A DNA stretch of 5,607 nucleotides from Lysobacterales bacterium (GTDB lineage: Bacteria > Pseudomonadota > Gammaproteobacteria > Xanthomonadales > SZUA-36): the NCBI GenBank assembly GCA_009692275.1, contig SHZL01000188.1, positions 1-5,607 on the forward strand, read 5' to 3'. The stretch's first letter is position 1; every line of letters begins with the position of its first letter. Of this stretch, positions 1 through 5,607 are shown one piece after another. A model generated the notes under the pieces. That model had not been told where the DNA came from, did no database searches, and saw only the letters and a list, made by a program, of their open reading frames with translations. Made by a program: the position numbers and the translations under genes.

Positions 1-900
1 ACCCTTATTATTGTTGCCTGGTTTGCAGCTACCCAGGACCTGGCGCCCGGGTCCGTGTTGTTACTGGCAATTACTGCCGGTCTGTACAGCGGGCTGGCGG
101 TTAATACCGCCCACGAAATGGGCCACAAAAAAACCCGCACCGAACAGATACTGGCCCGGTTTGCGCTGGCTGTTCCGGCCTATGGACACTTTTGCGTCGA
201 GCACAATCGCGGCCACCACCGGCACGTGGCAACCCCGGACGACCCGGCCAGTGCGCGCATGGGCGAGTCGATTTATCATTTTGCCCTGCGGGAAATCCCC
301 GGCGGATTCAGCCGAGGCTGGAACAACGAGGCGGAGCGCCTGGAGCGCGAAGGCACCAGCCGCTGGAGCATGCAGAATGAAATCCTGCAATCCTATGCCA
401 TCAGTGTTGTGCTGCAAGGCACCTTGCTTGCTGCCCTGGGCTGGATCATGCTGCCCTTCCTGGCCATACACAATGTCTGTGCCTGGTTCCAGCTGACCAG
501 CGCCAACTATATTGAACACTATGGCCTGTTGCGCGCCAGCAATCCGGATGGCAGTTTCGAGCGCTGCCAGCCGCAGCATTCGTGGAACGCCAACTACGTG
601 TTCAGCAATGTCGTGCTGTTCCACCTGGAGCGCCACTCCGACCACCACGCCAATTCTTCACGGCGCTACCAGAGCCTGCGCAATTTCGCCGGCATTCCGC
701 AACTGCCCAATGGCTACTTTGGCATGTACCTGCTGGCTTACCTGCCCTGGCTGTGGTACCGGGTAATGGATCAACGCCTGCTGGCGCTACCGCATGTTCG
801 CGGAGATCTCACGAAGGCCAATATCCAACCGGCAAAGCGGGCAGATATTTTGGCCCGGTTCGGGGACGAGCGAGGAGATCATTCGAAACCGTTTTTGTAA
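1..900 (+). CDS. alkB: Alkane 1-monooxygenase (AlkB), 5'-truncated by window edge
   Basis: Integral-membrane non-haem di-iron enzyme that hydroxylates the terminal carbon of medium-chain n-alkanes, using electrons from rubredoxin and rubredoxin reductase. The frame is open from base 1, so the gene starts upstream; 299 residues are present and AlkB proteins are usually near 400, so the first transmembrane helices are missing. Counting from the first codon here, the four signature motifs appear in order: HEMGHK at 38-43, EHNRGHH at 67-73, NYIEHYG at 169-175 and LERHSDHHA at 209-217. Hydrophobic stretches at about 18-33, 131-163 and 239-257 fit membrane helices. The end (GDLTKANIQPAKR, then ILARFG) is the usual AlkB C-terminus, so the 3' end is intact. 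No fused or adjacent rubredoxin is present. The third His box has Glu where AlkB usually has Gln (LQRHSDHH). Relatives such as xylene monooxygenase are less likely because of the NYIEHYG motif. Substrate range cannot be read because the chain-length-determining helix is outside the window. Confidence 0.95.
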   Translation, partial: TLIIVAWFAATQDLAPGSVLLLAITAGLYSGLAVNTAHEMGHKKTRTEQILARFALAVPAYGHFCVEHNRGHHRHVATPDDPASARMGESIYHFALREIPGGFSRGWNNEAERLEREGTSRWSMQNEILQSYAISVVLQGTLLAALGWIMLPFLAIHNVCAWFQLTSANYIEHYGLLRASNPDGSFERCQPQHSWNANYVFSNVVLFHLERHSDHHANSSRRYQSLRNFAGIPQLPNGYFGMYLLAYLPWLWYRVMDQRLLALPHVRGDLTKANIQPAKRADILARFGDERGDHSKPFL

Positions 901-2678
901 GCCGTGTCCTGGACCTCTGCGAGGTTTACAAACGTGTTGCGTGCTATCGCGCCAAGCAGGCTGGTTTGACCATCGGGCCAGCGCACTTCGACTTCAAACG
1001 GCCCCTGCCAGGTTCCTATGCCGAAGTGTGCCTCGGTGAGGTTGGATGAAACGTAGTTCCCGTCGATACTCATCTGGCGCATCAATTGGGTCGGCCCGGT
1101 ATCGGCCGGATTGGTCGAGCGCAGGATGACCCGCGCGCCTATGGCATGAGGATTCTTGCCAACTCCCGTGAGGGTTACGGTAACGAATCCCGCGCTGGTA
1201 CTCAGGGTGTTCCGAAAGAGCTTGAACGATCCGCGGAAGTTGGATATCGCGATGTCCACATCACCATCCCTGTCGTAATCCACGCAACTGATTCCCAGGC
1301 CCTCGCCGCGATCGTCGAGGCCTATTTCCGCCGCACGATTGGTAAACGTGCCGTTGCCGTTAGAAATAAAAGCCACTGCGGGGGTGTTGCTGAACAGCCC
1401 GCTTGGGGGATTAAAGGGGTTGCCATCCCAATAACGCCCATTGACGTGAACGATGTCCAGGTTGCGGTCATTGTCCAGGTCTGCGGCACATGCGCCCCAC
1501 CCCCAATGCCCACTCTCCATTCCTATGGAGCCAAAGGTAACTGCTTCCTGCACGACATCAGTGAAGGTGGCATCGCCCTTGCCTTTATACAGGCGGTTGC
1601 CGTCGAGGGCGGTACGGATCTGGGAAACGAACCAGTCAAAATGGCCGTCATTATCAAAATCACCCACGGCCGAGCCCATCCCGGCTACCACCTGGTTGGT
1701 TCCCTGCCGCTCGAACTGAGCTTTGACCGTAAGGTCGCTAAAAGTGCCATCGCCATCGTTGCGCAACACACGGCTTCCACCCGCATCCGATGCAATCAGC
1801 AAATCGGGCCGCCCGTCTTCATTGATATCCACAAAGTTGGGTGAAAAAGTCTGGTCCTTGCTCAAGCTACCAGATGGAAGGCCGTCGTAGATGGCAGTAA
1901 TTTCAGCGGGAATGCTGACATCGATAAACGTTGCGCCATCATTGCGCCACAGGTGTTGGGTAGAATCCCCCGGGTTCGCAATTGCAGCCGGGCCAAACGG
2001 ACTCATGGAATGGGCGAAGAAAACGTCCAGATCGCCATCGCCATCGTAGTCCGCCATGGTGCCGACATAATTGTTGGGCGACAGGGCTGTGCTATAGCTA
2101 GCGAAAACGCTGCTGAATACATCCGTAAACGTGGTCTCCCCCAGCCCGTCAGGACCGTTGTTGCGGTACAGCTTCGGCATCACTCCCAGCAAGCCGCCCA
2201 CAAAGAGATCGAGATCTCCGTCGCCATCGTAGTCGGCAAACATGGCGCCGGCACGCATTTCACCGCTGATGGCCACACCGGCAATAGCGGCCTTGTTGGT
2301 AAATTTGCCATCACCATTATTGCGAAACAATCGTGCAGTACCGCCACTTCCGCCCAGGGCAAAAAGGTCCGGCAACCCATCGCCATCGTAATCACCGGCA
2401 GCAACGCCTGCGTCATCCCAGAAAGTCGATACTTCCGCCCTGGCCACCATGCGCGGCACCAGGTTTATGTCAGCATCGGTGGCATTGAGGAAACCTTGCG
2501 TGGTGAAAATGGCCTGGGACGAGCTGTTAAGGAAATACACGCCCGAGGTTGCTGTGACGTCCACAAATTGCCCTGGCTGTGTAGCTAGTGAAGGCTGGCT
2601 GAAAAATGCCGCGACCAATAGCCAGGGACCCAGCGTGTTGGCAGGGCACTTCCGGCAAAATTTGCTTTCGTTTTCCAT
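879..2678 (-). CDS. Secreted FG-GAP/VCBS repeat protein with ASPIC/UnbV domain (CRTAC1-like)
   Basis: A 599-residue exported protein with no assigned enzymatic role. The N-terminus looks like a Sec signal peptide: K6, R9 and K10, a hydrophobic core around 16-26 (LGPWLLVAAFF), and a likely cut after SLA at 30-32. Seven calcium-loop motifs follow at residues 96-104, 149-157, 210-218, 284-292, 340-348, 400-408 and 467-475. The first three are DYDGDG-type; the sixth, DLDNDR, lacks the usual Gly. This pattern indicates an integrin-alpha-like beta-propeller. Residues about 498-590 form the ASPIC/UnbV domain (NPHAIGARV, then HFGIG and VRWPDGQ). Family knowledge suggests an extracellular Ca-binding or adhesive role; the ligand is unknown. 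The ATG at 2678 was chosen because it gives a compact signal peptide; a TTG six codons upstream at 2696 is possible, and neither has a strong ribosome site. The gene converges on alkB and its stop lies inside the end of alkB. Only two Cys remain after signal cleavage (397 and 465), each just before a Ca loop, so a disulfide is possible. Confidence 0.9.
   Translation of the reverse strand: MENESKFCRKCPANTLGPWLLVAAFFSQPSLATQPGQFVDVTATSGVYFLNSSSQAIFTTQGFLNATDADINLVPRMVARAEVSTFWDDAGVAAGDYDGDGLPDLFALGGSGGTARLFRNNGDGKFTNKAAIAGVAISGEMRAGAMFADYDGDGDLDLFVGGLLGVMPKLYRNNGPDGLGETTFTDVFSSVFASYSTALSPNNYVGTMADYDGDGDLDVFFAHSMSPFGPAAIANPGDSTQHLWRNDGATFIDVSIPAEITAIYDGLPSGSLSKDQTFSPNFVDINEDGRPDLLIASDAGGSRVLRNDGDGTFSDLTVKAQFERQGTNQVVAGMGSAVGDFDNDGHFDWFVSQIRTALDGNRLYKGKGDATFTDVVQEAVTFGSIGMESGHWGWGACAADLDNDRNLDIVHVNGRYWDGNPFNPPSGLFSNTPAVAFISNGNGTFTNRAAEIGLDDRGEGLGISCVDYDRDGDVDIAISNFRGSFKLFRNTLSTSAGFVTVTLTGVGKNPHAIGARVILRSTNPADTGPTQLMRQMSIDGNYVSSNLTEAHFGIGTWQGPFEVEVRWPDGQTSLLGAIARNTFVNLAEVQDTAYKNGFE
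1254..2393 (-). repeat. Seven degenerate Ca-loop (DxDxDGxxD) coding repeats
   Basis: Each FG-GAP unit encodes a nine-residue Asp-rich loop. On the reverse strand the 27-base segments lie at 2367-2393, 2208-2234, 2025-2051, 1803-1829, 1635-1661, 1455-1481 and 1254-1280. The first three are similar at the DNA level too, sharing cgccatcgta on the + strand, while the later ones have drifted. This is protein-repeat structure inside one gene, not an independent mobile or intergenic repeat. Confidence 0.85.
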
Positions 2679-2875
2679 CTGCTCGGGCAATCTCAATGGC
2701 TCTGGTCAATTCTATCTGAATTCGGTGGGAAAATTGGTCGCTCGCGTGGCTCTGGCCATGCCATTGTCATGCCTTGACGCAGATACAATAGCCAGTGGAT
2801 GATGCACATTGGTCGCAATGTCTGCCTTGCCCTTACACTAAGCTGCAGATTCACCGCGCCCAGGGAGTTCAAACC
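2679..2875. promoter_or_regulatory. Divergent intergenic region between the FG-GAP gene and the PLD gene
   Basis: These 197 bases separate two divergently transcribed starts and must hold the promoters for both, unless transcription comes from elsewhere. Toward the PLD gene, TTGACG at 2774-2779 matches a sigma-70 -35 box in five of six positions, but the best -10 at 18-base spacing is only GATGAT (2798-2803). A better -10 match, TACAAT at 2784-2789, is too close to that -35. Toward the FG-GAP gene, the reverse strand of 2709-2714 reads TAGAAT (five of six for a -10 box), about 30 bases before the ATG, without a convincing -35. No clear operator palindrome was found. Confidence 0.3.
2862..2867 (+). 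promoter_or_regulatory. Shine-Dalgarno site for the PLD gene
   Basis: AGGGAG lies 8 bases before the ATG at 2876. It decides the start, because the same frame is open back to a GTG at 2795 whose added 27 residues (MDDAHWSQC...) do not resemble the family N-terminus and have no comparable ribosome site. Confidence 0.75.
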
Positions 2876-3970
2876 ATGTCGCACACGCTGATCGTCCTCC
2901 CGGATGACACGGCCAAGCCGATCGTCGACGCGATCGACGCCACCGCGCACGCGTTGAACATCCGGATGTTCCTCTTCACCGATCCCACGTTGCTCGATGT
3001 GGTGATCGCCGCCCATAAGCGCGGTGTCAAGGTGCGGGTGATGCTCAACCCTGCCCGGCGCAGCGGCGAGTCTGAGAACGACGAGGCGCGCAAGCTACTC
3101 ACAGGCGCCGGTATCGAGGTGCGCGACAGCAACCCGGCGTTCGACCTGACACATCAGAAGTCGATGGTAGTCGACAACAAGATCGGTTTTGTCGAGTCGC
3201 TGAACTGGGAACCGAAGGGCCTTACGCAGACCCGCGATTATGCCATCGTGACGACCCGTGGCCACGAGGTGGCCGAGATGGTGGCCTGCTTCGACGCCGA
3301 CTGGGAACACAAGGAGTTCAAGCCGAGACCGGGCTCGCCGCTGATCTGGTGTCCCAACGACGGCCGCCAGCGCATCGCCGCGTTCATTGATGCGACCGAG
3401 CACACGCTGTGGCTGCAGAACGAGCGCTACCAGGATCAGGTGATCATCGAACGTCTCGTGCGCGCCGCGCGGCGCGGCGTGAAGGTGCACATCCTGGCCA
3501 AGCCGCCGCACTCGCTCAAGCCCGACAAGCTGATCGAAGGCGTCGGCGGACTGCGCATCCTGCAGGACGTGGGCGTCAAGGTGCACACGCTCAAGCACCT
3601 TGAGCTGCACGCGAAGATGCTGCTCGCCGACAGCAAGCGCGCCATCATCGGCTCGATCAACCTTGCGCCCGGCAGTTTCGACTCCCGGCGAGAGCTCGCG
3701 ATCGAGACCGACGACCCCGGAGCCGTGCAACGGCTGCAGAAGATCGTCGAGCACGATTGGTCGAAGTCGCACCTTCTTGACTTGAGCGCCGCCGCTTTGC
3801 TGGCCGACCTGAAGAAGCGCGAAGGGCTGGACCCGGAGAAACTCGTGCTGTACAAGGACATCGAGCACTGGGGCTATCACCACAATGGCCCCCACGCCAA
3901 GAACCAAGACAAGCACGGCGACAAAAGTCATCACCAGCACAAAGGGAAGCACGGCGCTGACAAGGCGTGA
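2876..3970 (+). CDS. Phospholipase D-like protein with two HKD motifs and His/Lys-rich tail
   Basis: A 364-residue member of the PLD/cardiolipin-synthase superfamily, which cleaves or transfers phosphodiester bonds through a phospho-histidine intermediate. Two catalytic HxKx4D motifs are intact: H93, K95, D100 and H245, K247, D252. The second is followed by the canonical GSIN (259-262); the first has ESLN (107-110), with Glu in place of Gly. Each half has the usual AAHKRGVKVRVML-type strand (45-57 and 197-207). There is no signal peptide or transmembrane helix, unlike typical cardiolipin synthases, so it is probably cytoplasmic or peripheral. The tail (331-364) holds nine His and six Lys and may bind metal or acidic surfaces. 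Three hand-counted 60-base lines inside it gave 67, 63 and 57 percent GC, against 62, 52 and 43 percent for lines in neighbouring genes, which hints at a different origin. The substrate could be phospholipid or nucleic acid; the sequence does not decide. No operon partner is evident: the gene to its right starts 124 bases later. Confidence 0.9.
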   Translation: MSHTLIVLPDDTAKPIVDAIDATAHALNIRMFLFTDPTLLDVVIAAHKRGVKVRVMLNPARRSGESENDEARKLLTGAGIEVRDSNPAFDLTHQKSMVVDNKIGFVESLNWEPKGLTQTRDYAIVTTRGHEVAEMVACFDADWEHKEFKPRPGSPLIWCPNDGRQRIAAFIDATEHTLWLQNERYQDQVIIERLVRAARRGVKVHILAKPPHSLKPDKLIEGVGGLRILQDVGVKVHTLKHLELHAKMLLADSKRAIIGSINLAPGSFDSRRELAIETDDPGAVQRLQKIVEHDWSKSHLLDLSAAALLADLKKREGLDPEKLVLYKDIEHWGYHHNGPHAKNQDKHGDKSHHQHKGKHGADKA

Positions 3971-4094
3971 TTCGCTCGCCCGACGCGAGTCCATGTAACA
4001 TAGGGCAGGTTTCGAACCTTAAGCCAATGAGCGTAAGATGAATGCTGTGGAAATCAACCACGTATTGCAATCTTGCGCCGCAGAGGAAATTGCC
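3971..4094. other. Intergenic spacer after the PLD gene, with a weak hairpin
   Basis: Just after the PLD stop, CTCGC at 3975-3979 pairs with GCGAG at 3985-3989 around a five-base loop. The stem is only five base pairs and no T-run follows, so it is a poor rho-independent terminator. A weak promoter-like pair, TTCGAA (4011-4016) and TAAGAT (4034-4039), is spaced 17 bases apart upstream of the next gene, but the -35 matches consensus at only three positions. The frame of the next gene is open back to an ATG at 4038. Confidence 0.25.
4083..4088 (+). promoter_or_regulatory. Shine-Dalgarno site for the DUF4845 gene
   Basis: GAGGAA sits 6 bases before the ATG at 4095. It favours that start over the in-frame ATG at 4038, which has only a weak purine stretch before it. 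The 4095 start also puts the Lys/Arg-rich leader and membrane helix at the very N-terminus, as is usual in this family. Confidence 0.7.
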
Positions 4095-4466
4095 ATGGTG
4101 AAAAACACGCACAACAATCAACGCGGGGCTTCAACCCTGGGCACGGTCATTTTGCTTGCTGTCCTGGGGTACGGGGTGTTCCTCGGGCTGCAGTATATTC
4201 CGCAAAAAATCGAAGACATGTCCATCGATTCCGTTTTTGACAGCATTGAAGCCATTCAGCAACAAAACCCTGCCGGCAGCGCACAGGGCGTTGAGGCCAC
4301 GTTGAACAGGTTGCTCAATACCAACGATCTCGAGTATCTGCGCAGCAACTTCAAGGTCTACCAGGACGGCCACGGCATAAACGTCACGTTCAGCCGCGAA
4401 TGGAAGCTCAATTTGATCTATACAGAGCAAGCGATGAAATACGAGAAGACCCTGTCCCTGAAATAG
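4095..4466 (+). CDS. DUF4845 family membrane protein
   Basis: A 123-residue protein of uncharacterised family DUF4845. A short basic leader ending in QRGAS is followed by one hydrophobic helix at about residues 12-33 (LGTVILLAVLGYGVFLGLQY) and a soluble domain of about 90 residues. The last part (VTFSREWKLNLIYTE, then the YEKTLSLK end) matches the beta-strand pattern at the family C-terminus. The leader looks like a type IV prepilin (a GAS-type start to a hydrophobic helix), but the Glu at mature position 5 is missing, so pilin function is not supported. The length is normal for the family. These genes usually lie between lepB and rnc in Gamma- and Betaproteobacteria; neither is visible here. 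The propeller gene starts 9 bases after the stop, so the two are probably one transcript. A start at 4038 would add 19 residues. Confidence 0.8.
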   Translation: MVKNTHNNQRGASTLGTVILLAVLGYGVFLGLQYIPQKIEDMSIDSVFDSIEAIQQQNPAGSAQGVEATLNRLLNTNDLEYLRSNFKVYQDGHGINVTFSREWKLNLIYTEQAMKYEKTLSLK

Positions 4467-4475
4467 GCCAGGCAG

Positions 4476-5531
4476 ATGACCCCTGCTGCACTCGATTACC
4501 AGGCAACGCCAGCGGTGCAAGAGGTCATAGACCGCCTGGGCCGCACAGAAGACATCAGGTTCTCACCGAGCCGCAAAAAACTCGCTTTCTCCGCTTTCGA
4601 AGACGGCCGGATTGTCGTGCTCGAGATTGCCGTCACGCCCTCCCCGTCGGGGCCGCGGATATTTCTCAGCGATTACGTGATGTTCTCATCCAAGAATATC
4701 GAACACCCCCACGGCATGGCCTTTATCGACGAGGACACGCTGGTTGTTGCCAACCGCACTCAATTTGTTTCCATTTTCCGAATACCGCCCGCAGGGGGTG
4801 TTGAGAAAGAGTTTGTTATCAAGCCGCTGCGGATCATCTGGAGGAATCGCTTTCGCCGGCTGGATTCACCCGGTTCCGTGGACGTGTACCCGATTGGCAA
4901 GGATAGTTATCGCCTGGTGATCTGCGATAACTATGCGCATGTTGTCACGTCAGCGCTGTTGAACAACAAACACAACTTCCGGGTAAGCAGGCACAAGGTG
5001 CTGCTAGCCAAATCGCTGGAAATCCCCGACGGTGTCTGTGTCAGTAAAGACAAAAGGTGGATTGCAGTCAGCAATCATGTGCCGGGAACCGTATTTATCT
5101 ATGCCAACGAATCTGACCTCGGTCCCGAGTCTGACCCGGTAGCTACCTTGCTCGGGATGGACTGCCCACATGGCATCCGGTTTGTCGAACAGGATCAAAA
5201 CATTATCGTAGCCGATTCGGCTACCCACTTCGTGCACGTTTACGCCAATGCCGGAAAAGACTGGAGCGGCGACTATCAGCCACACCGTGTAATCCGGGTA
5301 ATGGACGATCACACGTTTCAGCTCGGGCGGTATAACGTGGAGGAAGGCGGCACCAAAGGTATCGATGTCGACCCGGATTCAGGGCTGCTCGCAATGACAT
5401 GCGAACACCAGCCACTGACGTTTTACTCCCTTGACGCTTTCCTGAACCAGGAAACCTACACTTTGAATGAGGCGATCCGCTCCAGTGGCTCTTTGCCAAT
5501 CACCGGCACCATGGCATCGTCTGCAGGATAG
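4476..5531 (+). CDS. Predicted six-bladed beta-propeller protein (NHL/SMP-30-like), function unknown
   Basis: A 351-residue protein that I cannot assign to a named family. It contains six spaced repeat units, each reading roughly turn-hydrophobic strand-turn-strand: residues about 27-51, 77-103, 134-158, 183-210, 230-257 and 293-319. Several open with an HG or DG turn (HPHGMAF, IPDGVCV, CPHGIRF) followed by a VVAN/IAVSN/IVADS-type strand and a VFIYA/VHVYA-type strand. This is the pattern of six-bladed NHL, SMP-30 or YncE-like propellers. No signal peptide or membrane helix is seen, so it is likely cytoplasmic. Three His sit in blade turns, but no catalytic metal site can be claimed. The ATG at 4476 has a modest AGG at 4465-4467, overlapping the upstream stop, which suggests translational coupling to the DUF4845 gene. 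Residues from about 327 onward lie outside the sixth blade and are encoded in the overlap with the opposite-strand nitroreductase gene. It could be a ligand-binding scaffold or a lactonase-like enzyme. Confidence 0.75.
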   Translation: MTPAALDYQATPAVQEVIDRLGRTEDIRFSPSRKKLAFSAFEDGRIVVLEIAVTPSPSGPRIFLSDYVMFSSKNIEHPHGMAFIDEDTLVVANRTQFVSIFRIPPAGGVEKEFVIKPLRIIWRNRFRRLDSPGSVDVYPIGKDSYRLVICDNYAHVVTSALLNNKHNFRVSRHKVLLAKSLEIPDGVCVSKDKRWIAVSNHVPGTVFIYANESDLGPESDPVATLLGMDCPHGIRFVEQDQNIIVADSATHFVHVYANAGKDWSGDYQPHRVIRVMDDHTFQLGRYNVEEGGTKGIDVDPDSGLLAMTCEHQPLTFYSLDAFLNQETYTLNEAIRSSGSLPITGTMASSAG

Positions 5532-5607
5532 CCCGTTACGATAAGCATGTACGGACGTTCATCGACAGGGCGCCCCAGCAACTCGTTGAGAAACTTCATC
5601 GGGCTGG
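5456..5607 (-). CDS. Nitroreductase family protein, C-terminal fragment (cut by window edge)
   Basis: On the reverse strand the frame is open from the right edge to a TAG at 5456-5458, giving 49 residues of C-terminus. It reads SPMKFLNELLGRP, then a short linker and YMLIVTGYPADDA, then VPVIGKEPLERI. This matches the conserved tail of a nitroreductase subfamily, where the usual form is FLNxILxRPxNExPFxLLxVGYPAxDAxVPxIxRKxLxEI. These are FMN-dependent NAD(P)H oxidoreductases, usually homodimers of about 200-300 residues. The FMN-contacting N-terminal part lies outside the window, so substrate cannot be judged. The last 76 bases overlap the end of the propeller gene on the other strand. The conserved GYPA and VP motifs argue that this is real coding sequence rather than a chance frame. 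Confidence 0.8.
   Translation of the reverse strand, partial: SPMKFLNELLGRPVDERPYMLIVTGYPADDAMVPVIGKEPLERIASFKV

Noticed and set aside
61..648. 195-codon - strand open frame opposite alkB
   Set aside because: The + strand carries all four AlkB iron-binding motifs; the antisense translation resembles nothing.
147..861. Similar ILARF-coding segments near 147 and 845 as a direct repeat
   Set aside because: The match is short and interrupted, and it falls in unrelated parts of the AlkB protein; coincidence is enough.
1086..1844. Long + strand open frame (252 codons) opposite the FG-GAP gene
   Set aside because: Its translation has no recognisable domain and it lies wholly antisense to a gene with clear Ca loops; the repeated Asp-rich codons suppress stops on the other strand. 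The same applies to 1953-2588.
3461..3476. Perfect 16-base GC-only palindrome inside the PLD gene
   Set aside because: It encodes the RAARRG segment common before the VKV strand in PLD proteins, so codon constraint plus high GC explains it; there is no sign of an operator or recombination site.
3975..3989. Hairpin after the PLD stop as a rho-independent terminator
   Set aside because: The stem is only five base pairs and no T-run follows.
3095..3994. Long - strand open frame (299 codons) opposite the PLD gene
   Set aside because: It is a by-product of GC-rich codon use in the PLD gene; the translation is Val/Leu/Asp-rich without domain features, while the + strand has both HKD motifs.
4095..4160. 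DUF4845 N-terminus as a type IV prepilin
   Set aside because: The basic leader and hydrophobic helix look similar, but the conserved Glu at mature position 5 is absent and the C-terminal domain fits DUF4845.

Overview
This window most likely comes from a gammaproteobacterium or close relative. It combines a membrane alkane hydroxylase of the AlkB type, a DUF4845 protein (a family I know mainly from Gamma- and Betaproteobacteria), a secreted FG-GAP/ASPIC-UnbV protein and a nitroreductase C-terminus. Base composition is moderate to high GC. No rRNA, tRNA, CRISPR array, insertion sequence or attachment site was seen. The taxonomic placement is inferred from gene families only.

Layout: (1) 1-900, + strand: the C-terminal three quarters of an alkane 1-monooxygenase with all four His-rich iron-binding motifs; its N-terminus lies left of the window. 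(2) 879-2678, - strand: a secreted protein with seven calcium-loop FG-GAP/VCBS motifs and a C-terminal ASPIC/UnbV domain (CRTAC1-like), convergent with alkB and overlapping its last 22 bases. (3) 2876-3970, + strand: a soluble phospholipase D-like protein with two HKD motifs and a His/Lys-rich tail; it looks more GC-rich than some neighbours. (4) 4095-4466, + strand: a single-pass DUF4845 membrane protein. (5) 4476-5531, + strand: a cytoplasmic protein that reads as a six-bladed beta-propeller, 9 bases behind gene 4 and almost certainly co-transcribed with it. (6) 5456-5607, - strand: the C-terminus of a nitroreductase-family flavoprotein, running off the right edge and overlapping the propeller gene by 76 bases on the opposite strand.

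These genes do not form one obvious pathway. AlkB is an alkane-degradation enzyme, with no rubredoxin or regulator visible beside it. The DUF4845/propeller pair is the only clear operon and the least explained part of the window, because DUF4845 genes usually sit between lepB and rnc, neither of which is visible here. Two independent convergent gene pairs overlap tail to tail. No strong rho-independent terminator was found.
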